Origin: Hypomyces perniciosus
Lineage: Eukaryota; Ascomycota; Sordariomycetes; Hypocreales; Hypocreaceae
NCBI GenBank assembly: GCA_008477525.1
Contig: SPDT01000001.1
Coordinates: 5,084,001-5,148,000 of the forward strand
DNA length: 64,000 nucleotides
Direction: 5' to 3'
In this document: positions 1-10,563 of the stretch, piece by piece
How the letters are laid out: each line of letters starts with the position of its first letter
Numbering within the stretch: the stretch's first letter is position 1
Program-made: the position numbers and the translations under genes
The notes under the pieces: model-generated
The model's input: only the letters and a program-made list of their open reading frames with translations
Told to the model about the DNA's origin: nothing
The model's database searches: none

Positions 1-966
1 GAATGAGGACACCAAAATGATTCCGAAAGTAAGTTTTGCCAAGATGTCGTACCAGTTCTTGTCGTTAAAAGAAAATAGAATCGAAGAAGCTGCAGGAATG
101 TGAAGGGCCGTCCAGGATCCTGCAAACGATTGAAGATGTTGAACATTGCGCGTATCAAACATTCTGTCCATGGAGAGACCAGAACGCTTTTGCTATCTAA
201 AGTTCATTGCTTAAAATCCACGAGAACTTTGTCAAAGTCAAGCAAGCACATCAGAGGCGGGATTGGCTTTTTTGTCTGTATTTTGAACACATCACGCATT
301 GCTTTTTGAGGGCCTGGACTGCAAGCCACCATACTGTATCCATCCTCTGATTTGAGCGAATTGCCGTGTAGGAGGAGATCAGCCGATGGTGGTTTAGGTT
401 TGGGAATGAAAATGTCAGCTAATGGAAGTCCATGGCGCCCAACAGGCTTTGCTTCTGCTAGAACAGGGACTCCATCACAAACAAGTCTTTGACCCGACAG
501 CAGGAAGAATGATTTACCACATGGACTAGCTAACGCAACCACGACTACCCCTCAACCAACTGGCAAACTCGGAGGCCCCAAGTATGCTCACAGAACCTCG
601 ACTCTTACTGTCCCCCCAGCCAAGCAATCAACTCATTAAGAAATAGCAGCCCATTTTACTTGATCAATCTGTCGGTATCTTGGTTACGCGCTTCCGTGCT
701 AGATTAATAATGTTGGGGTCGAGCTGGCTAGGTATTTTCGTACCCGATTGGATGTACGGTGCGATGATCCCATCCCGGAATTCCGACATGACGGCCACGT
801 GGGGACTTGGTGGGTGACGGTTGACCTCGAGGGACCATTGCAGAATCTGTCTGACAAAAGGGTGGTATGTGATAACCTGAGCTCCTCAGTACTTGGCCCT
901 TAGCCGTGCTGACAGAATGTCAGTTGCGGGTGGATCATTCTCATCAAAGAGAAAGCTTGGTGTAAC
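1..966. other. No supported gene; weak minus-strand ORF
   Basis: I see no recognisable gene here. A 112-codon open frame on the minus strand (204-542) begins with GTG rather than ATG, and its product has no motif I know. It could be the last exon of a gene that starts elsewhere or a chance frame. No splice pattern joins it convincingly to the gene that follows. Confidence 0.35.
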
Positions 967-1869
967 CTAATCCATGCCGGAAACAGCATCGGCCACAAGC
1001 CTCACGCTCTTGAGCCTGTCTGGTCTGGCTCGGCTTGAGTCATCTGGCGAGTAGAATATGCAACGGATGCTGTTCAAGTGCTTCCGGAGATATAGCTGCC
1101 CGGGGTAGATGTCTAAAACACTGTGATCAAACCCCTCGACAATGCTCATGTTAGGGTGTGGCATGTCGTCCCCGTACTGCAAAAGGCCGGAAGGAGGCAA
1201 CGGAAGCGAGGTAATCAAATCACTAACATAAGTTAGTACATACTAAAACAGCAGGCCACTCACGACCTTGAGTGCCAGAATCCTACCTCCCAAGTGCGAC
1301 ATAATTTTGGCTTCCGGAAAATCCGGGTTGCCATCAAAACCAAGAACGCCGCCTCGGTATTCGACTTGGTCACCAGGGCTAAGGCCACCAAGCTGGCCCC
1401 AGTCTGCAGCTGGAGATGATAATGCCGCATCAGACATGTCGTCTGCCATATCGATTGTGCCATAATCTCCCAGGTCGTTGTCGTACTTTGTCAAAACTGC
1501 GTCTTCACCTTGCCCATATACTTTCACTATCCCCCGACATTGCTCAATACTTATGGGATATTCTCTGGCAAATCGAACTCCTTCCCGATCTAGGTGGGGT
1601 TGTGTCAACACTTTGATCGGGTCCCATTCCAAAAGTAGTCCGGCTAGTGTAGTATGATTGATCGGGATTACTGGTTCTCCTTGGGCAATAGGCGGATCTG
1701 GTTCTGCCTCTATTTCATCTTCAAGCATCATGGATTGTGTTGATAACGTCGCTTGATCTCGTATAGGGGCGTCCACATAGCAGTGATTAAAGGGATGTTC
1801 ATCCGGGGGGGCAAGCGGAGAATCAGGAGCGACTTTGAACTGTTCATCCTGAGTGGGATCTCGTTTACC
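967..1869 (-). CDS. Unrecognised protein, 5' partial
   Basis: This is a two-exon minus-strand reading frame. The upstream exon runs 1869-1264, entered by a CTTTCAG acceptor, so at least one 5' exon is missing from this model. A GTGAGT donor at 1263 and a TTTTGCAG acceptor give an 87-nt phase-0 intron, with a TACTAAC branch point inside it, and the last exon is 1176-967. The visible product is about 270 residues, acidic and proline-containing, without signal peptide or membrane segment. I do not recognise the family. The AT-rich stretch upstream of 1870 shows no obvious first exon, so the 5' end may have been lost. Confidence 0.45.
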
Positions 1870-2832
1870 CTGAAAGACAAAATATCTATATTATATACTG
1901 ATATAAAATAAAACTCGAATAATATATACTATCTATTTGCTCTTTATTATATGAATTTTCAATTTCGAATTGATAAGTATTTTCTTTTGGAATTTATACG
2001 TGAAGTTACTTAATGCAGGTCTAGCCAATCAGAATCTAGGTACACGAGGAATTGCTCACTTAACCTTTGAGATCCCTGTGGCATGTACAGCCGGGGCAAG
2101 TACCCGTGCTCCTTACATGCCACATCACCAAGCGTACAGGCCCCCCGCATGTAGATTTGCAATTGGCTACTCCGTACTCTAAACAAAATTGGTACCCGCC
2201 AGGTGCCTGCTGTCCTTAAAATCAGAGGCGTCCAATCGGAACACAGCTCCAGGACAGTGAACGAAGGTGAGCGCTAACTCCCTAACATCTGTGCGAGTAC
2301 GGAGTACAAGTCTCTTTGATGGTCGTACTTGTAGGCAGCACCGAGGTAAGCCCGGTCGTTTGTCCAATTAGGAAATCAGCTACGTAGTGAATAAGGATAC
2401 AGTATGCAACCGATTCTTACAAATCCATAAAGAGTTGTGTCGTCGGTCGACATCAACTACATCCACCACTTCGCGCACCGTAAATATAGCATAGCTGTGG
2501 GTGAACGGCTGTTGTTTGCAGTCAAGACCCGTGCTTCTTCAGCCACCACACCTTGTATGTCTCTCCCTCATACCCTACAGACTTCATAGACGCAAACCAT
2601 TTGTCCGTTAATCAAGGCAGATAAGTGAATGAAATTTAGTGATGCTATTAATTTAGGGCTGTCGTGGGAATCTACTCTGCAGATGTCAAGTTACTGTATA
2701 GAGAATGCGAGTGGAAATAAAAAATTGATATATTAGACCTTCTAAGTTCTCCAGTACGGTGGCTTGGACGCTTATAGGAGCTTAGCTAACACAGGCATCA
2801 AACAGATGTTGCAATTATAGACAACACGGCAC
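1870..2832. other. Non-coding gap before the nuclease-like gene
   Basis: There is no supported gene. The first 100 nt are strongly AT-rich. Two copies of the ACTCCGTA/TACGGAGT 8-mer lie near 2170 and 2297. The last 60 nt, next to the 3' end of the nuclease-like gene, reappear in diverged form at 35188-35262, which marks one edge of a segmental duplication. Confidence 0.5.
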
Positions 2833-4527
2833 TCATTTCTCCTTTCGCTGTTTCCCTGATCTGGACTTGTTCTTTCCTTCCTTCCTCCCACTGCCCTTGC
2901 TTGGTGGCGGTTGATGTATCGGCTCGACTCCAAGGGGGTCGTCGTCGTCACCGCCGGCGCCGAGGTTAACACCGGCAAGCATGTCAGCGATGTCAGACTG
3001 TGGTGGCTCGGTCATTGCCGCAAGTGGGTCCTCGGAGCTTTGCGAGTGGGACCGGAGGTGCTTTGTTCTCTGCTGAGTCAATGCGGCCGGAACATCCACA
3101 TCTGGGCCGGTAGACGTGATAGGATCACCAGAGTCGGCCGATGGATATCGAACATGTCTGACCTGCTTGCGGTTCCTATCTCTCTTCATCTTAACTTCGA
3201 TGGCTTCCGTCTGAGCCGGAGCTTTGCCTCTCGAACCAGATACCACCGTTCGGTTGTCATCTTCGTCGTCGTAATCTTCGTCGTCGTCCTCTTCTTTCTC
3301 ATAGTCATCCACAACCGTCTCTCCCTCTGAATAGTGACTGCATTGCGAGGTATCTTCGACAGTGCGGGCCCATGCAGCGGTATAGCTCTCTACATCAATC
3401 TGCGAAGCTGATTCCGGTACAGTGGTTGCATTGCTCCCGGAAGCCTCTCCGGCGGAATCTAGTTCCTCGTGTTTATCCTTTCTGCCAAGGACATCTTTCT
3501 TGGCACCGGAGGTATTATGGATATAGTGTCCTTCCATACAATGTCGCCAGGTATCCAGGCCGGGATATGAGTACTCGATGGAGTTGCCGCCATGCACTGC
3601 CATCTTAGCCAAGGCCCATAGGGCCAGCTTGATGGTGAGTTTTCCCTTCCCCGACGCGTTCCAAGAAACAACAGCGTATTCCGGGTCATGGAACGGCCAC
3701 TGTGATGGTTGGTTGTCCTGGAACAGATCACCGCTTGACGCCATGGATACATCAGGTTGGTTCCTGAAATTGGTGTTGACAAGCGCTCGTCTAGGACGCG
3801 AGGCAGCAATGCCTGGCTCAATGAGCCTTCGAGTAATCCTGAAGACTACAAGATTTCCGTCCGTGATGACAAAGCCGTACCGGGAACGGTGGTGAGTCAT
3901 GTACAAAAGGATTTGGTTCATGACTTTTTGCCATTCGTGGTAATCGTCCTCGTCGCCTCGCATATCGGGCCGCCATTTCTTGTCCAGCTTAGTGTCTCCC
4001 GGCACAAGGTTGGTAAAGAGACCATTGTCGTCCAGCCGCTGATCGGAAACTAGAGACCAGTCGGGCTTGAGTTGCTCGGATTCTACTCCGCAGCGAGTTC
4101 CTCGTCCATAATGAGACTTGACGTCTTGCTTATTCAGTGCATAGTTGACGATGGGAACTTCGAACCTACGCAGCAAGTCGTCGAAACATTCCTCGTTAAA
4201 AACTCTCAGATCTTCTGGCAACGGCTGTGGCTTCTCTGAACCTCGATAGGACCTATCAAGCTCGGCTTGGAAGATGCGAGTGATTGTTTGGTAGGTGAAG
4301 TCGCGCCATGGTCTCCAGTTTCCCACATCGATTATTTGCTTGGTCTTCGTATTGGGGCCTGAATTAACCAAGGAACTGTCGACGGCGACGTTCGGCTCGG
4401 TAAGGACTTCAAGAAGGGTTGGCATCTTGGATGAATGCGGGCAAGAACGAGCGCTTTCTAAAGTAAAGGTGATTTGTGGAATGATGAAGGGCATCTTGAA
4501 AAAGCTCGACGAGGAGATGCCTGCCAT
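2833..4527 (-). CDS. PD-(D/E)XK nuclease-like protein with charged C-terminal tail
   Basis: This single-exon gene encodes 564 residues from the ATG at 4527, chosen over the in-frame ATG at 4611 because its context (ATAAAATGGC) is better and the extra 28 residues look unconserved. Using the longer frame's numbering, KPDWSLV (Asp184) is followed by GDTKLDKKW (Asp206-x-Lys208), then a helix (EWQKVMNQILLYM) and a hydrophobic strand. That spacing matches the PD-(D/E)XK restriction-endonuclease fold. A long acidic segment with runs of E and D and a basic, lysine-rich C terminus follow; the latter could be a nuclear localisation signal. It is transcribed away from the FTA2-like kinase-fold gene across about 790 nt. 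Nuclease activity is inferred from motif spacing only; the protein could be a catalytically dead relative. Confidence 0.6.
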   Translation of the reverse strand: MAGISSSSFFKMPFIIPQITFTLESARSCPHSSKMPTLLEVLTEPNVAVDSSLVNSGPNTKTKQIIDVGNWRPWRDFTYQTITRIFQAELDRSYRGSEKPQPLPEDLRVFNEECFDDLLRRFEVPIVNYALNKQDVKSHYGRGTRCGVESEQLKPDWSLVSDQRLDDNGLFTNLVPGDTKLDKKWRPDMRGDEDDYHEWQKVMNQILLYMTHHRSRYGFVITDGNLVVFRITRRLIEPGIAASRPRRALVNTNFRNQPDVSMASSGDLFQDNQPSQWPFHDPEYAVVSWNASGKGKLTIKLALWALAKMAVHGGNSIEYSYPGLDTWRHCMEGHYIHNTSGAKKDVLGRKDKHEELDSAGEASGSNATTVPESASQIDVESYTAAWARTVEDTSQCSHYSEGETVVDDYEKEEDDDEDYDDEDDNRTVVSGSRGKAPAQTEAIEVKMKRDRNRKQVRHVRYPSADSGDPITSTGPDVDVPAALTQQRTKHLRSHSQSSEDPLAAMTEPPQSDIADMLAGVNLGAGGDDDDPLGVEPIHQPPPSKGSGRKEGKNKSRSGKQRKEK

Positions 4528-5318
4528 TTTATAGTCGTCCTGGTCAAGATCATGGGGGGCAGTCAGCACGAGGTTCACACACCAAATGGTGACCAAATGC
4601 AGGCGCTTCATGGATTTGCAGGGGAGCGTTCGAAGTTCGGACTACCGGCATGATTTGGGCGTTTGGCCCAACTTTGGACCCGTAGCCTGCAGCCCGCTCA
4701 GCTATGTTATAACCCATGTTTTCGTGAGCGGGCTTATCGTTTTGACCTTCTGACTAGGTACGTGAGCGCTGTGTCCTCAGGGAAGGGAAGAAATTGGGAA
4801 CACGAGTTATATAAGCAAATGACAATAACCGGCGGAGACTAGGAAGATTTGCGGAAATATAAGTAAGTTAGAGGAGTAACCTTAGAGATGCCTTGAGTGC
4901 GTGTATTCCATAAAGCTATCTGAGCATTACTATCCTGACTTTGAGGTAGAAATTAGGGAGCCATCGGTCCCGTGAATTCTGGCGGGAAGGTTCCCCGCAG
5001 GAGTTGGGCTCATGTACATTTCTCTGGATAATCCCAGAATCTTGCGCATCGTGCAAGGATGGTCAGGCGTCTTTTATTTTTTTTCATTTCCCTTTTTAAG
5101 CCGGGCTGTGCTTAGCTGGCTGGCAGTGGCAACGTTGAAACTCAAGTTCGCTATTCTGGAGTTACGAGTGCTGAGGTCTACGACTGTTGCCCTGGGGCGC
5201 GCCATACACGTGACAAGCCACTTTAACCGTCTACCTTTTATCCTCGCTCCCCCTTTTTTGGGGTTGTTTATTTCTTTATTTCTTATTCTTTCCCCTGACA
5301 CTCATCAACCACAACAAC
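4528..5318. promoter_or_regulatory. Shared divergent promoter region
   Basis: This gap separates the 5' ends of two divergent genes and must hold both promoters. Just before the rightward start codon there is a pyrimidine-rich run and a CAACAACATGG start context. I see no specific operator. A small plus-strand frame at 5012-5353 overlaps the next gene's start and I regard it as chance. Confidence 0.4.
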
Positions 5319-6222
5319 ATGGCTGGAACACCGCCAGAGCTCCTCCAGTATGAGAAACACCGTCTGAAAATGCTGTCAATGTGCTTCCTCGATAATGAGC
5401 CCATGATCGGACCCCCTAGATTTATGGGGAAAGATTTCCAGAAGCCACGACTTCGACGCTGCACCTTTGATTTAGACACCATCGCCTTTGAATCCCGACT
5501 TGGAGGCGGGGCTGATGGCTACGTCTGGAAAGTCAGGTTCGGCGACGAGGGCCCCTTTGCCCTGAAAGTGGTGAGTATCTACGCGTTGAGTTGCCTTTAC
5601 CTTCACTTATTATTTAATGCAGTTCTGGGACCAAGAGCCCCCCCAAGAGTTTGGCAGCTACTATGCCTTGCAGCGGGAGTGCCAAAATGGCGCTGTTCTT
5701 CAGATGATGCAAGCGTCTGTGGCGTCTGCTCCAGTTTTGGTGTACGACAGTCCCGAAGGAACAGAAGAAGTCACGGACAACTTTTTCTCGTTTTGCAAGG
5801 AGAATGACATCATTTCAGAGACCAATCTATCTGAGGGTATCAGGCTCATCTCGTCGATACCGCGCATGGCGAAATGTTATGGCTGGCTGAAGCTACACAG
5901 CGACCTGTGGGATAGGCTCCCTTTGAGGCTGCAGGCTCCGCGCCTGAAAATTGACAAGACTGAGAGGTACATGAAAAGCAACAAGGAATATGTTTCACTT
6001 ATTTATGAGCTGATCGAAGACGGTGAGAACGTACCGTCTGTTGTGGAGGAGGTGGCCGATTTCTTCTGGCACGCTGGTTTCGCCTATACCCCGACACCAC
6101 TGGCGCGAAATTGGAAAAGCAGTGTTTTGGTGGATCATGCAGACATTGTCCATCGTTGGGGTTTCGGGTGGAACGAGGGTTCCTACAAGAAGAGAAAGGC
6201 CAGCCAGATACTGCGGGAGTGA
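5319..6222 (+). CDS. FTA2-like / kinase-fold protein
   Basis: The two exons are 5319-5570 and 5623-6222, joined over a 52-nt intron (GTGAGT donor, TAATGCAG acceptor, phase 0), giving 283 residues. Residues about 60-85 hold a glycine-loop-like stretch (SRLGGGADGYVWKV) and an ALKV motif, where the Lys is the probable ATP-anchor equivalent. The C-terminal part has the SSVLVDHADIV segment that I associate with the fungal family annotated as 'kinetochore Sim4 complex subunit FTA2'. I see no HRD or DFG motif, so an active kinase is unlikely. In Eurotiales this family is widely expanded, and most members are probably not kinetochore proteins. The gene is divergent from the nuclease-like gene. Confidence 0.65.
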
Positions 6223-6762
6223 GAAGACGGTAGACATGCTTATATACTATATACTACATACTCTTACTAGCTAGAATAATGATAATGTTGCACGGTTTGA
6301 TTCATGTTGAGCCAAGTCACTGTGGTGTATCTTTTTACGGACCGCGTGAATCTCACTCGTTTGCGAAAATAGCATCTCTTACTCGACAACCAACTCGTGT
6401 ACCTGGCAATTCCGCCTTGCGCCATGCGATGTGCGTTTGTCACCAACATCACAACACTCCTCTCCGGCCATTGCCTATTTCGGTAATAGTGGTTGGCTGG
6501 TGAGCTGTAGGAAATGCGGGGAACTTGGGACAGTCTTGCATATACCTCCCAGAGGCCGAACATTGGAGGGGCGCAGTTTCATGCACCACCACATCACAAA
6601 CTTTGGACATGTGGCTGCATCCTGGTGAAGGCTCCAATTCTTTCCCTTTAAGAACGCCGTCGATAAACTAAATGGAACGGGGAGGCTCCCAAGTTGGACC
6701 CGGGTCTCGTTCTTCATCATTTGCCCAAATTTTGTCCCTATATCCCTAACGTCCCAGCAACC

Positions 6763-7679
6763 ATGGCTACCTGCGGTAGTATCTTGATAGCTGACATGGA
6801 ATCAGTCGTTGTAAACATCGAAGCCATGCCAGCCCAGTTTCACAGGCCCAGCTTTCGTCCCACCAGCCAGGAGGTTGATCGACTCCGTGAACTGGCTGCA
6901 AGAATACTTGACTCTGCTCAGTGCTTCCAGGAAAAGCTCATCGGCTGCGCACCAGGATGGGCACCCGAGGTCTTACAAAAATCCGATGACCACATATCGC
7001 GGGCCAGGTTGGCAATGCAAAGTGTTGCCCATGGCGATATCAACCAGCCAATCCTCAAGAGAAACCTAGTGGCCATCTTCCAAGGCCCCCTAGGCTCAAG
7101 CCTTGATTCCGCCAGACTCGAGAAGAAGAAGGCTAGACGAGCGCAAAAGTGCGCCATTATTCGTGGTCTGAAGCCTGCTGTAATTCTAGCGTGGGCAGTG
7201 TCCCTACCCCCAAGCACATGGGAGGATATGGACCAGCTGGTATTCAACATCGTTGTGAAGCACATGAGAGCGGAGGATTCGCTTACAGACATACCACCAG
7301 CACCAGCTATCCAAGAAATCATCCGAATCCTTGGGAAGGAAGAACCACTATGCAGAATTGCGTCGTACAGCGATTTCATACAAGGTAAGTTTCATGCATA
7401 CGAATGCCAATATACTGTAAATATAAAGCAGTGCTAAAGAAAGGCTCGGGCGCGCACACAGGCATCGAGCAACTCGTGTCCGATATGTCCAGCCACCACC
7501 ATCGTTTAAAAAGACGAAGGGTTGACGAAGGTTACACTGCGGGGGACTCAGCCCCGCAGGCGACGCGGTTTTTTTTCGGGCATGGAGGCCGAAGGACTGA
7601 TGGCGTCGGCACCAATACCAGCGCCGGCACCAGCGAACGAACTGCTCAAATCCGAAGTGCTCGACACCCAGAGTTGTAG
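6763..7679 (+). CDS. Unrecognised helical protein, 289 aa
   Basis: Exon 1 is 6763-7384 and exon 2 is 7432-7679, joined by a 47-nt intron with a GTAAGT donor and an AAGCAG acceptor (phase 1). I chose the ATG at 6763 (context CAACCATGG) over an in-frame ATG 69 nt upstream. The product is mostly predicted helix, with a basic patch (LEKKKARRAQK) in the middle and a low-complexity, basic C-terminal tail that includes KRRR, possibly a nuclear signal. No signal peptide or membrane span is visible. I do not recognise the family. Confidence 0.5.
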
Positions 7680-7957
7680 GTGGCTACCACTCCAGCATGC
7701 TAGTAGGTTGCTAATAGATGGATGTCTTGTAACACAGGTCCCCTTGTGCAGGTAGGTTACGATGTGCCAGATGAGAAGGCGGCGGAGTTGCTTGGTCTCC
7801 GCGCCGCTGGGGACGAAGAACTGCTGCCCATTGTGCTGGGCATCCCTATCAACGAGCTCCCGGCGTTTGTCTTCTTTAGCGTATCGCGAAAGGCCGCACT
7901 TCACTATATAGGTAGGGCAGGGTTGGTAGAACCGGGAAGAATATTGCACAATTTGTG

Positions 7958-8408
7958 CTAGCGCTTGGTAATGAGCTCGACCTCGATGACCATGGCTTCG
8001 AATTCGCTCCCCGCAGGAATGAGTCCCATATAGGCGCCCGTGCTTCTCACCTTCTCCCATACCGGGGGCTTCTTCACTTTCTTGCCATTAATTATGGTGT
8101 CCTCTTCTCTCGGCAGTACTCGTATGCATCCAAAAACCGGCTCTCGCGCTCGCGGTCGAAAGACGACGACGCGATCCGTCGAATGGCTCTCGAAGAGCCG
8201 GGCCGTGATACTTTCGGAATCGGTGGTTTCGCAATCAGATGCCGCAAAGGAGTCACCAAACTTGAAAGAGGCAATAGTCATCAGCAAAGCGTTCGTCCGT
8301 GGAAAGGGTTGGTTGGAAACGACAAACCTTGCTCGTGACATGCGCAAATAATTTCTCCTTGTCGTTCATGACAGCGTCTGGAAGAGACGCATAAAATTCG
8401 TTGTCCAT
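7958..8408 (-). CDS. Small unrecognised protein, 127 aa
   Basis: Exon 1 is 8408-8328 (27 codons), followed by a 67-nt intron (GTTTGT donor, CTGATGAC branch, TTTCAAG acceptor) and exon 2 at 8260-7958, both in phase 0. The ORF that starts upstream in the intron frame is not the true N terminus; the MDNEFYASLPDAV start gives a natural amphipathic opening. The rest is beta-rich, with a basic loop (IINGKKVKKPPVWEK) and an acidic end. I do not recognise it. Confidence 0.5.
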
Positions 8409-8802
8409 GCCACTGTGATGTGGAAGCCCTTGTCAGGCGGAGGCTGAGGCGGTCGAGGGCAAGGAAGTTGGCGCGGAGAGATGAGAGAGATGTCGTTAGG
8501 AAATTGCAAATTGCCTTGGATGAATAAGATGATCTCATCCCAGGTGGGGCCAAAGCCATTTTGACGCCTGACCCCCAATCCCACACCGCCAAGCAATATA
8601 TATACGGCGTGTCACTCAGTCGATTTTATTAATAAGTCAGGATTACGCCTAAAGGCCGGACTAATCCGATAGCTAATGTCATTGTGATCCGATCTGGAAC
8701 ACACAAGAGCTGTCAAACCAATAGACGCGTCGGTATCAATTCCGTCCACCACTTCGCACACCGCAAATAGAGCATAGCTCTGGATGAACGGTCCATGCGT
8801 CT

Positions 8803-9596
8803 TCAGCTACCACACCTTGTGTGCCCCCTCTCCCTCATACCCTCGCGGCCGGAATGATGATTGATGACCCTAATCGCCCATGGAACTTTTCCCTTCAATG
8901 AACATTTGCAAGCAGGGCAACTATTGTCATTTACGATATGCCTTTCCACACATCTTTGATGAAACACATGCCCTAGATATGCCATTATACGCGTCAACAA
9001 CCGCTACAAGACGAGGACCGAGAGCTTTAACTGACCACAAGAGAGGCACACAGCAGGTTTTTGGGAAAGAGCCAAGTAGCAGATGCTACAATCTTCATCT
9101 AACCCAAAAGTCTTCCTCCCAAGATGGTTTCCGTAACTCTGATGCCCTCGAATGTTACAGGAAAAGTCCTGCCTGCCCCAACGCCGGGCAGCTTTGGCAT
9201 TGCACGTCTGGCAGTACAGCTGCTATCCTTGTCAGAAAGATGGACCCACTGATCTAATTAAGACTCACTTACACAGCCACATTTTCGCAGGAAGGGTTGC
9301 TGATCAATTGGGCCGTTGCATCCTGCGCAGTAGAAATCTGAGTCCCGCCGTATACAACCACAGCTGGTTTTGGGCCAGAACTTGGCAGACGAACATGGTG
9401 TCGCATGAATGCCCATTTTTGTTGTCACGCCGATGGCTGCTTCGGTTCGTGGAGCTTCGTCCTGGCCTCCACTATCGCCCGTTAGATCAATAATTTCCGG
9501 AGCGACGAGAGGATCAGAACAAGTTAGGTCGACAATTTTCTGCTGATCAAATCGTTCATGCCTATGACGATGAGTTTCTCGGCTGAAACACTTCAT
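8803..9596 (-). CDS. RING-H2 protein with two SIM-like motifs (possible STUbL)
   Basis: The three exons are 9596-9273, 9222-9036 and 8972-8803; donors are GTAAGT and GTCAGT, and the second intron has a TTGAC branch. They encode 226 residues. Residues 21-25 (IVDLT) and 35-39 (IIDLT, then GD) are textbook SUMO-interaction motifs. Near residues 90-115 there is a first Cys-rich segment of CxxC type. A RING-H2 follows: C153, C156, C170, H172, H175, C178, C189, C192. Paired SIMs plus a RING is the layout of SUMO-targeted ubiquitin ligases such as RNF4 and Slx8. If active, it would attach ubiquitin to SUMOylated nuclear proteins. Start choice is uncertain because the frame is open upstream to 9737. 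The E3 role is inferred from motifs. Confidence 0.65.
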
Positions 9597-10563
9597 TCTA
9601 ATGGAAGACTTGTAAACTAGACGTAAAGAATAGTAATGGAGATCGTTCGGTTTGCAGGACAGTGAGCAAGAACACAGCGAGTCGCGGGTTACATAACAGA
9701 CAGTGATGGTGCTGACTCTAATAGGCGGAACCTCCACCTTGCCAGGAACAAGAACACGAGATGATTGCAGGCCATGGAACTAAGAGAAAAAAAACATGCA
9801 TTGTGTGCATTCTACCTAGTCCATTAGCTATCCTGGAAGCTGTAACGGATGAGTTATGGTGTGGGGTAGATGGCGAGCCTGAGTGTGGAGATAGTTGTAG
9901 ATGAACAGCTTTCTGCCCAGCTTATTAAGCACAGAACGGGTCAGATAATGTATGTAATGCGGGTTTCGTGGTCGTTGTCTGATACGGTGGTAAGGGACAT
10001 CTGATTGGTCGTCAACAGGCTCATAGACTGCTTCGGCAACCGCTTCAGCATCCGAAAAACATTGGAAGGATGGGCACTTCTACCCAGTTCGGCAAGATAT
10101 GGCTTACGATCGTACTTTTAGCCTTCCATCCACTGTGGCTAAAGGGGGGGGGTATGCTGGAGCGGGGGCGACGTTTGAGGGGTTCACGCAAGTCCAGGTC
10201 GAGACGTGGATAAACGGAAACGGCGTGGCGGGCTCAGGTACGAGGGATGGTGAGCACGAATACACGAATGCGTCTATGTCCAGGGTAATGAAGCGGAAGA
10301 TGACAAAAGTTACCCCTGTTTGGTACCCACAGGAGTTCTCAGCATAGCACCCTGATCTATCCAGAACAGCTGTATAATGCGGCGAGTATGTGTTGTTGCC
10401 CAAGCAATCTGGAGCTTTGAGAAAACAGGTGCATGAATGTATTATCTTTAGTCAATCCTTGAAGCATTTTTCTACCGTTCCATTGACCTCAACGACCAAG
10501 AAGAGAGGAATAACCAATTACGCAAACATTGACTCGAATTAGGCCATAAATCTAATAGTCAGG
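9597..10563. other. Gap without a supported gene
   Basis: No convincing gene is visible. Opposite-strand frames of 82 and 99 codons overlap near 10100-10400; neither has a signal peptide, splice support or a known motif. A run of nine G at about 10145 lies in this stretch. Confidence 0.4.

Noticed and set aside
2911..4053. Plus-strand frames of 98-139 codons
   Set aside because: They are antisense to the nuclease-like gene, arising from its acidic and basic low-complexity parts.
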